Source of the DNA: Adineta vaga
Lineage: Eukaryota > Rotifera
Assembly: GCA_021613535.1 (NCBI GenBank)
Contig: CP075493.1
Span: 5,022,001-5,086,000, forward strand
Length of the DNA stretch: 64,000 nt
Direction: 5' to 3'
Made by a program: the position numbers and the translations under genes. A model generated the notes under the pieces. The model was not told the origin of the DNA, did not search any database, and was given only the letters and a program-made list of their open reading frames with translations. Positions 59,543 to 64,000 of the stretch are shown here, one piece after another; positions within the stretch are counted from its first letter, which is position 1, and the number at the start of each line of letters is the position of its first letter.

Positions 59543-60621
59543 ATGGAAAATACAACTACAACAATTAATGAGAAAACTCCATCATCAACACCAGTTATGG
59601 ATGAAAAAGATTTAGTAACATCAATGCGTAAACTTGAATTAATTAAAGAATTAGGGTTTGTGATCATTATTACTGATATTTATATAAACTTTATTTATTT
59701 TTTTTTCTGAATAGAGAAAAACAAAATCAATTTCAACGTCTTCAAACACATTTACAACAGACAACTGAATTAGCTACACGTGAAAATCAAGCTTTACGTG
59801 AATTTCGTAAAGAATTAGATATGCTTGTACAAGAACGTATGTCTCATATTGAAGAATTACGATTAATTCATGCTGATATTAATATTGTATGTTTTATTTA
59901 AAACTCTTTTGTTTCTGAAATATTATTAGTCTTATTATCCATAGATGGAAACAACAATTAAACAAGCTGAAGAAGAACGAACAAAAACATTACAAGATAG
60001 CAAACGTTTATTGAAAGATTATCAACCAATTAAGGAAGAAGTGAATAAAATACGAGATATGCTCAATCTTGAAAGACTTACTATCGATGATGATGAAACG
60101 GCATTAATGACTATGCAGTAGGTGTTCATATTTCTAAATTTTTCAAGCCGGAATCTTTCTCTTTCTTGCAGATTAATTTCTCAACAATCAACTGAACATG
60201 ATCTCCCATCTGTTCGAAATAATCAATCATTATCGGCAAGTTTAGATAATATTCATGAACAACTTCCATTAGGTCTTGCAATTCATTCACAACCTCAACC
60301 AATGATGAATACAAATGTTCTAACACCAACGAACAATCATCCACAACAACAACAACAACAACAAACATCGACATTAAACGTTTCAAAAGTTATTGGATCA
60401 AATCTTGATCGAACAACGTTCCGACAACAACCACCTCCAATGAAAGTAAGTGACACGATAGCTTTTAACTTTCGAATAATACTCTTGTGCAATGTCAGAC
60501 TTGTCAATCATGTCAACAACAAATACATCGTAATGCACCGATCTGTCCAATTTGTAAGGCAAAAAGTCGTTCACGTAATCCAAAAAAACCGAAACGTCGT
60601 CCAACTGATACTCATTCATAG
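59543..60621 (+). CDS. ZC4H2: Zinc finger C4H2 domain protein ZC4H2
   Basis: Nuclear/postsynaptic adaptor; in vertebrates it stabilises RNF220 and affects neuron specification. Five exons: 59543-59655, 59715-59886, 59945-60117, 60172-60445 and 60499-60621. They give 284 residues in frame, against about 224 in human. The coiled-coil N-terminal half has the highly conserved [19 protein letters not shown], then ADINI. A Gln/Asn-rich insert with a poly-Gln run (near 60347-60363) makes it longer. The conserved FRQQPPPMK leads into the C4H2 finger ([20 protein letters not shown] then [13 protein letters not shown]). The exon 1 donor is GTTTGT. It lies between the ENaC-type gene and PSMA4, all on the plus strand. 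Confidence 0.95.
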
Positions 60622-60800
60622 ACACTCTTCAAGTCTATTTTATCGTCTCTGTATAGATCTGTTTGTTTGTTTGTTTTTTTTGTAAATTATTCTTTGTGTT
60701 TCTTCTTTTTTCAAATGAATGCAATAGAAAATAATTAGTAGTCATTGTTGTTTTGTCTGTCAATTCAATTGTAGATTTCAATAAACAAAAAAAACCTAGC

Positions 60801-61652
60801 ATGGCTCGTCGATATGATACGCGTGCAACAATCTTTTCACCTGAAGGTCGATTATATCAAGTGGAATATGCGTTAGAAGCTATTTCGCATTCTGGTGCTT
60901 CACTCGGTATTCTTGCTGAAAATGGTGTGGTCTTAGCCGGTGAAAAACGTAATGTTAGTCCATTACTTGATGATGTGAAATATTCTGAAAAGATCTATAA
61001 AATTCATGATGATCTCTGTTGTTCAGTTTCCGGTATAACCAGTGATGCAAATGTATTAATTAATGAATTACGAATGATTGGTCAACGGTAACTATTCTTA
61101 CCGTAGAAAAACATTTCTATTGATTTTCATTCATTTAGATATCTATTAACATATCAAGAACCTGCACCAATTGAATATATTGTCTCACGTTTATGTAATA
61201 TTAAACAAGCATACACTCAATTCGGTGGTAAACGTCCATTTGGTGTTTCATTTCTTTATATGGGTTGGGATAAACATTATGGTTATCAATTATATCAATC
61301 GGATCCAAGTGGAAATTATGGTGGATGGAAAGCGACATGTGTTGGTCATAATTCACAAACAGCGATCTCGATTCTTAAACAAGAATATAAAATCGGCGAA
61401 ACACAATTGACTGATGCTTTACGATTAGCAATTCGAGTATTTAGTAAAACTTTAGATACAACAAAATTAACACCAGAAAAAATTGAAATTGCAGTTTTAC
61501 AACATGATGATAAAACAAATGAAACAACAATTCGAATGTTAAAAGATGATGAATTGACAACATTAATTAAACAATATGAAGATGAACAAAGTAAATTAGA
61601 AGCAGATAGACAAAAACAACAACAAGCAACAACAGAAAAGGAGAAGAAATAA
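60801..61652 (+). CDS. PSMA4: Proteasome subunit alpha type-4
   Basis: Alpha ring subunit (alpha3) of the 20S proteasome. Two exons: 60801-61087 and 61139-61652, giving 266 residues, near the vertebrate 261. The N-terminal gate sequence [20 protein letters not shown] is followed by EYALEAI, then [34 protein letters not shown], and [19 protein letters not shown]. The C-terminus is charged (Gln/Lys/Glu-rich), as in the family. The ATG at 60801 was chosen because it begins the conserved alpha-subunit N-terminus; an upstream ATG at 60753 would add unrelated residues. Confidence 0.96.
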
Positions 61653-61969
61653 GAAATATACATCACAAAATAAAATAAGAACAAAAGTATTTTCAATTTT
61701 ATCCATGATTTAGCTTGTTATGTTGTATTCATTTTCTTTTATGAAAAATAAAAATAAAAACTTTCTAAAAATGTTTAGTTATCTAATTTTAAACTATTTC
61801 GAGATTCGTATCTTTTTGGAACTTTGTCATATTAAAAAATAAAGATAATATGAATATACAAGTTTGCTTGATGATAAGTAAAGATAATAAATGATATGAA
61901 AAGAATTTTCCAAACGATTTATATATATATAAAATAAAATATTATTTCACAAAGCTGTCATTATAACAG
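61653..61969. other. Intergenic spacer after PSMA4
   Basis: About 317 AT-rich bases. An AATAAA at 61669-61674 probably ends PSMA4. A TA repeat lies at about 61919-61932. No ATG-bearing exon that joins in frame to the next gene was found here. Confidence 0.5.
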
Positions 61970-64000
61970 TTGCTTCGGCGGTATAGATATGCTCAGCAAA
62001 AAAGATCCGAGTTTAGTATTGTGGCTGCATCGAATGATGAGAAAATAATATCTCAACGGAGAAGTATTGTTGAAAATCAACATAGTTTACATTGGACATT
62101 AAACACTTCAACTACATATAATTTTACTATTATTTGGTTAAACTTGAACGCAGAAAAGCCGTACCCAGATCTTAATATAGATAGTACAATCGATGTACTT
62201 TATGACGTTGCTAGTTCATTTCATATATTTACTGATTCAGACGAATGTATAGATTTTATAACAAATATAATTGACGAAGAAGTATTTCTAATTATGACTA
62301 ATTATCAGATTCAACAAACAATTCCCCTTATTGAAGATATTCCTGTACTTAATTCGATCCGTATATTCAATTATGGTCAGATATTGAACGAACAGTGGAT
62401 ACAACAACACGGAAAAGTGCACGGAGTATTTACTGATTTCAATGCTATTATTAGTTCCATACAACACGAACTTTTTCGGAAGCGAGTGGATCTAACACCT
62501 TTTAGTATCGTGTCCACTACTTCAACTTCTAATCTTGATCAACTTGATAAGTCATTCATGTATACACAACTAATCAAAGAAATCATTCTCGATATCAAAC
62601 ACGATCACAATGCAAGACAGACATTTACATGGTTCTGTCTCAAGCAACTCAATGAGAACGATTTCAGATCACAACCATTACATCAGTTCGAAAAATATTA
62701 TGATCGTCATTCACCCATATGGTGGTACACAAAAGAACCATTTGTCTGTTCGACAATCAACAAAGCTCTTCGCATTCAAGACACGGAAATGATGACCAAG
62801 ATGGGTTTCTTTCTTCTTGATCTTCACGGTGAAATCCAACAGAGACATGAAGAAGTACCGCATACGACAAAGATGATTGTTTATCGAGAGCAAGGACTAA
62901 AAGCAACGGATGTTGAGAAAATACGAAACAGCAAAGATGGCCTCTTTGCATTTAATAGTTTCTTATCTACAAGTATCGATCGAGAAGTTTCTCTCATGTT
63001 TGCAGAGAGTGCTCGTCAAAATATTGATATGCATGGAGTACTATTTCGAATGGAAATTGATTCATCAATATCTTCTGCACCATATGTGTCACTATGCGAT
63101 CTAAGCAAGTTTGGCGACGAAGAAGAAATTCTATTTTCAATACACACTGTATTTCGAATTGGTGAATTGATTAAAATTCAAGATAGCTTATGGGAAATCT
63201 CCCTGGCATTGACAAGTGATAGTGATCCTGACTTGAAATCTTTGACAGATTATTTGCGAGAAGAAATAGGCTTCATAGGCGGTTGGCATCGGATGGGAAT
63301 GTTGATGATGAAAATCGGCAAATATGAAAGTGCACTAGAAATATTTAACATGTTAATTCAAACAAGATTCGATGACGATTGCGACATCGATGAGTTATTT
63401 CGCACTTTTGTCAATATAAATATTGGTGAAACACATCGGTCAATGGGAGAGTATTCGAGCGCATTAAAACATCTGAAGAAAGCACTTGAGACTTACCAAA
63501 ACATTCTTCCACATGATAATCCAATATTCGGTACGATATACAATAATACTGCTGTTGTTCATTTACATATGGGTGACTATACGGCTGCATTGTTCAATTT
63601 CGAGCAAGCTCTTAATAATATACCGCAAATCTCTTCCATTTGATCATCCATTTTTAGCTACTTGTTACAACAATACTGCTTTAGTGTATCAATTCATGAG
63701 AAATTTCAAAATGGCGCTATCATTCTTTGAAGAAGCGCTGAAAATCTTGCACAAATCTCTTCCAACAAATCATCCAACTTTAGCTACAATCTATCACAAT
63801 ATTGCTTCAATACATTACTCAACAGGCAATTACGAAGCAGCTCTATCGTATTTTAAGAAAACCTTCGAAATATTTCAAAAGTCTCTTCCATCTGATCATC
63901 CTGATTTTGCCATGCTTTATATGAATGTAAGCGGTACACTCATCGATCATGTGGAAATCGTGAGACAGCATTATCTTACGCAAAGAAAGCACTTGAAATA
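61970..64000 (+). pseudogene. ADP-ribosyltransferase with TPR repeats, frame-broken, runs off the window
   Basis: Resembles the large bdelloid family that joins an N-terminal region, an arginine-type ADP-ribosyltransferase (ART) domain and kinesin-light-chain-like TPRs. Its cellular role is unknown. The open frame starts at 61970 directly after an ACAG with no in-frame ATG for over 100 codons, so the true start is missing or in an unseen exon. Family marks: FTDSDECIDFI, LDQLDKSFMYTQLIKEI, SPIWWYTKEPF, MGFFLLDLH. ART motif residues are in place: Arg in VYREQG (62885), the Ser-Thr-Ser in FLSTS (62966-62974) and the acidic E-x-E in GDEEE (63119-63127). Three TPRs follow up to about 63610. The frame then shifts between 63611 and 63625, two more TPRs continue in another frame, and a second shift occurs near 63947-63952. 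Likely a pseudogene in its C-terminal half, or affected by sequence errors. Confidence 0.8.

Noticed and set aside
1-64000. CRISPR arrays, bacterial operons, rRNA genes, telomeric repeats or intact transposons
   Set aside because: No regularly spaced direct repeats, ribosome-binding-site patterns, rRNA-like sequence, transposase domain or long terminal repeats could be read. tRNA genes cannot be fully excluded by eye, but no convincing pair of internal promoter boxes was found.

Overview
The window looks like nuclear DNA of a small metazoan, most likely a bdelloid rotifer. It is AT-rich. Genes are densely packed on both strands, and each is split by many short GT-AG introns, mostly about 45-65 bp. 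The proteins are typically animal: nuclear receptor, ENaC-type channel, CLN3, ZC4H2, PHF10 and SENP. The last gene is an ADP-ribosyltransferase joined to kinesin-light-chain-like TPR repeats, a combination I know mainly from bdelloids. The species assignment is inference.

Layout. 0-2.4 kb (-): CLN3 (cut by the window edge) and coatomer zeta. 2.8-5.2 kb (-): a secreted Thr-rich protein of unknown function. 6.2-8.6 kb (-): acylaminoacyl-peptidase. 9.2-11.8 kb: two head-to-head SAM-domain genes. 12.1-13.9 kb: ribosomal protein eL28 (-) and a VKORC1-like reductase (+). 15.5-16.8 kb (+): an atypical nuclear receptor. 17.3-18.2 kb (-): a decayed, internally deleted copy of the secreted-protein gene. 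18.2-21.4 kb: gene-poor. 21.4-25.8 kb: a GPI-anchored three-Ig protein (+) facing a TMEM272-like membrane protein (-). 27.4-28.3 kb (-): POLR2K and eL36. 28.7-33.3 kb (+): PIH1D1, whose 3.4-kb intron contains a complete Myb/SANT-like gene on the other strand. 34.4-35.9 kb (+): a CUB-LDLa single-pass receptor. 36.5-41.2 kb (-): ARHGAP20-like RhoGAP. 42.8-50.8 kb (-): SENP, PHB2, TEDC1-like and PHF10 in a head-to-tail run. 51.4-54.1 kb (+): NHLRC2. 54.6-56.5 kb (-): an SLC17 transporter with a broken exon junction. 57.7-61.7 kb (+): ENaC/FaNaC-like channel, ZC4H2 and PSMA4. 62-64 kb (+): the ADP-ribosyltransferase/TPR gene, with at least two reading-frame breaks.

Gene models were built by hand by matching reading frames across GT-AG introns. 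For nearly every gene the exon lengths add up to a whole number of codons and the protein length matches the family. The genes do not form an operon. Most are unrelated housekeeping or signalling genes. Several divergent pairs are separated by only about 0.4-0.6 kb and probably share promoter regions (the SAM pair, eL28/VKORC1-like, eL36/PIH1D1, PHF10/NHLRC2). The most notable points are the duplicated and decayed secreted-protein gene, the gene nested in the PIH1D1 intron, a probable alternative promoter in ARHGAP20, the frame-broken ADP-ribosyltransferase, and a NHLRC2 without its thioredoxin cysteines.
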